DNA of 64,000 bases from Paraburkholderia tagetis (GTDB lineage: Bacteria > Pseudomonadota > Gammaproteobacteria > Burkholderiales > Burkholderiaceae): assembly GCF_022213065.1 (NCBI RefSeq), contig NZ_JAKLJA010000012.1, positions 123,047 to 187,046 of the forward strand, given 5' to 3'. The notes beneath the pieces were generated by a model. It worked only from the letters and a program-made list of their open reading frames with translations. It had not been told where the DNA came from and did no database searches. Shown here piece by piece: positions 62,565-64,000 of this stretch. The first letter of the stretch is position 1; each line of letters begins with the position of its first letter. The translations under genes and the position numbers were made by a program.

Positions 62565-63662
62565 ATGAACGCCCCCGACATGCTCGCCGCTACTGAGGCC
62601 GTTAACGCAACTAACGCCGTTGAGAACCCCGTGGCCGCCGAGGTCATCGAGGCGATCTCCGAAGTCGCCACCGAAGCCTCGTCCGGCGCTCCTTCCGACG
62701 TATCTTCCGAAGAAAGCGGCCGCCGCGCGCTCACGCGCCGCGAGCAAAAGGAAGCCTACGAGAACAACAAGCTGTTCAAGCGCATCGCGCGCCAGGTCGG
62801 CCAGGCGATCGGCGACTACAACATGATCGAGGACGGCGACAAGGTCATGGTGTGCCTCTCGGGCGGCAAGGACAGCTATGCGATGCTCGACGTCCTGTTG
62901 CGCCTGCGCGAGCGCGCGCCGATCAATTTCGAGATCGTCGCGGTGAACCTCGACCAGAAGCAGCCCGGCTTCCCCGAGCACGTGCTGCCCGAATATCTCG
63001 ACAAGGTGGGCGTGCCGTACCACATCGAGAATCAGGACACTTACAGCATCGTCAAGCGCCTCGTGCCCGAGGGCAAGACCACCTGCTCGCTGTGCTCGCG
63101 CCTGCGCCGGGGCATCCTGTACCGCGTGGCGGGGGAGCTTGGCGCGACCAAGATCGCGCTCGGCCATCATCGCGACGACATCCTCCAGACGCTGCTGCTG
63201 AATCTCTTCTACGGCGGCAAGCTGAAGGGCATGCCGCCCAAGCTGCAGTCGGACGACGGCAAGAACATCGTGATCCGGCCGCTAGCCTACGTGAAGGAAA
63301 CCGATCTGGAGAAGTACGCCGAACTGCGCGAATTCCCGATCATTCCGTGCAACCTGTGCGGCAGCCAGCCCAACCTCAAGCGCGCGGAAATGAAGGCGCT
63401 GATCCGCGAATGGGACAAGCGCTTTCCGGGCCGCGTGGAAAATATGTTCAACGCGCTCGGCAATGTCGTGCCTTCGCACCTGATGGATGCCTCGCTGTTC
63501 GGCTTCAAGGACCTGCGTGCGACCGGCGTAGCCGACCCGGCGGGCGATATCGCGTTCGACGAGGAGCCGTGCTCGAGCGATTCTTCCCCTGCGTCCGATG
63601 CGCCCGATGCGCTGGCAAACGGCGGCGCGGCGCTCAAGTTCACGCCCATCGACGAACTCTGA
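62565..63662 (+). CDS. ttcA: tRNA 2-thiocytidine(32) synthetase TtcA
   Basis: ATP- and [Fe-S]-dependent enzyme that thiolates C32 of some tRNAs. The product has 365 residues. PP-loop SGGKDS at 99-104, the CxxC pairs C174/C177 (TCSLC) and C262/C265 (PCNLC), and ALGHHRDDILQTLLLNLFYG are conserved. Residues 1-50 are Ala/Thr/Glu-rich and variable. A terminator follows. Confidence 0.96.
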   Translation: MNAPDMLAATEAVNATNAVENPVAAEVIEAISEVATEASSGAPSDVSSEESGRRALTRREQKEAYENNKLFKRIARQVGQAIGDYNMIEDGDKVMVCLSGGKDSYAMLDVLLRLRERAPINFEIVAVNLDQKQPGFPEHVLPEYLDKVGVPYHIENQDTYSIVKRLVPEGKTTCSLCSRLRRGILYRVAGELGATKIALGHHRDDILQTLLLNLFYGGKLKGMPPKLQSDDGKNIVIRPLAYVKETDLEKYAELREFPIIPCNLCGSQPNLKRAEMKALIREWDKRFPGRVENMFNALGNVVPSHLMDASLFGFKDLRATGVADPAGDIAFDEEPCSSDSSPASDAPDALANGGAALKFTPIDEL

Positions 63663-63740
63663 AACAGGGCGCAAGCAGTGCAGTGCGGGTGCAGTGCGGG
63701 TTTTGCACGCACCGCGCACGAAACCCGCATCGGACCCCAA

Positions 63741-63766
63741 GGCGGCCTGCCATGGCCGCTTTTTTT
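63741..63766 (+). terminator. Terminator after ttcA
   Basis: Stem GCGGCC / GGCCGC with a 6-nt loop, followed by seven T. It is strong and on the plus strand. Confidence 0.9.
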
Positions 63767-63846
63767 ACGTCTGTCGTGCGTATGCAAAAGTGTGTTGAAT
63801 GGTGCGGCAAAGGCCCGCCGGCAGGCGACGTTGGGGATACCCCCCA

Positions 63847-63855
63847 TGCTAAAAT
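63847..63855 (+). promoter_or_regulatory. Extended -10 promoter of glmU
   Basis: TG-C-TAAAAT (63847-63855), 35 bp before the glmU ATG. No canonical -35 at 16-18 bp. Confidence 0.5.
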
Positions 63856-63889
63856 CGATTGCTTCATTCCCTCTCAAGTCACCGATGCA

Positions 63890-64000
63890 ATGAACATCGT
63901 GATCCTCGCGGCAGGCATGGGCAAGCGCATGCACTCCGCTCTGCCGAAAGTGCTCCATCCTCTGGCTGGCCAGCCGCTTCTCTCGCACGTCATCGACACC
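63890..64000 (+). CDS. glmU: Bifunctional GlcNAc-1-P uridyltransferase / GlmU (3' end outside window)
   Basis: Only the first 37 codons are visible: MNIVILAAGMGKRMHSALPK, then VLHPLAGQPLLSHVIDT. This is the uridyltransferase start, with the LAAGxGxRM nucleotide-binding loop and the PKVLH motif. The gene makes UDP-GlcNAc for peptidoglycan and LPS. It follows the ttcA terminator. Confidence 0.95.
   Translation, partial: MNIVILAAGMGKRMHSALPKVLHPLAGQPLLSHVIDT

Overview
The window is a high-GC (roughly two-thirds G+C), gene-dense stretch that looks like a chromosome of the Burkholderiaceae, most like Paraburkholderia/Burkholderia. Three things suggest this: the fliEST / fliFGHIJK / fliLMNOPQR gene order, a SAH riboswitch in front of ahcY with a small holin-like gene and metF behind it, and the order cca, DUF2905, MidA-type methyltransferase, pteridine-type SDR, folB, ttcA, glmU. 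All identifications come from reading the sequence; no database search was run. I saw no rRNA, tRNA, CRISPR array or insertion sequence.

Region 1 (1-25.2 kb) is flagellar. The 3' part of flgK and complete flgL end at a strong terminator. A two-partner secretion pair (tpsA, 1247 aa with seven ~105-aa repeats, and tpsB) then interrupts the flagellar genes. Next comes the large minus-strand set fliF-G-H-I-J-K then fliL-M-N-O-P-Q-R, mostly with overlapping stops and starts. Divergent from fliF are fliE and, behind a sigma-28-like promoter, fliS-fliT, followed by a second FliK-like gene coupled by ATGA to a gene encoding only an FlhB C-terminal domain.

Region 2 (25.2-34.4 kb) holds a coniferyl-type aldehyde dehydrogenase and an AidB-like acyl-CoA dehydrogenase (both minus), a DUF937-transmembrane-OmpA fusion protein, a divergent LysR regulator / cidA-cidB (lrgA-lrgB) holin-like module with a visible LysR-type operator, and a family-2 glycosyltransferase.

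Region 3 (34.4-40 kb) is the methyl cycle: SAH riboswitch, ahcY, small holin-like membrane protein, metF, terminator. It is followed by a TPR + GT41 (OGT-like) glycosyltransferase.

Region 4 (40-50.6 kb) is a complete dipeptide ABC transporter operon (dppABCDF), with a TraB/GumN-family gene coupled behind it, then a TPR + GT9-like protein and another GT2 glycosyltransferase.

Region 5 (50.7-64 kb) is housekeeping: 5-oxoprolinase subunits pxpB-pxpC-pxpA, 5-formyl-THF cyclo-ligase, lytic transglycosylase slt, an NDUFA9-like SDR, a GST, cca, DUF2905, a MidA-type methyltransferase, an SDR of the FolM/PTR1 type, folB, ttcA and the 5' end of glmU.

Themes that cross regions: a cell-surface set (flagella, TPS adhesin, OmpA-like protein) and four putative protein/glycan glycosyltransferases scattered among housekeeping operons; many short tandem repeats at gene junctions; and several perfect inverted repeats in leaders that look regulatory. 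The least ordinary items are the FliK2/FlhX pair, the repeat-rich TpsA with a lone cysteine pair together with a GT41 enzyme, the DUF937-OmpA fusion, and the duplicated GGCGCTCA element in the SAH riboswitch region.
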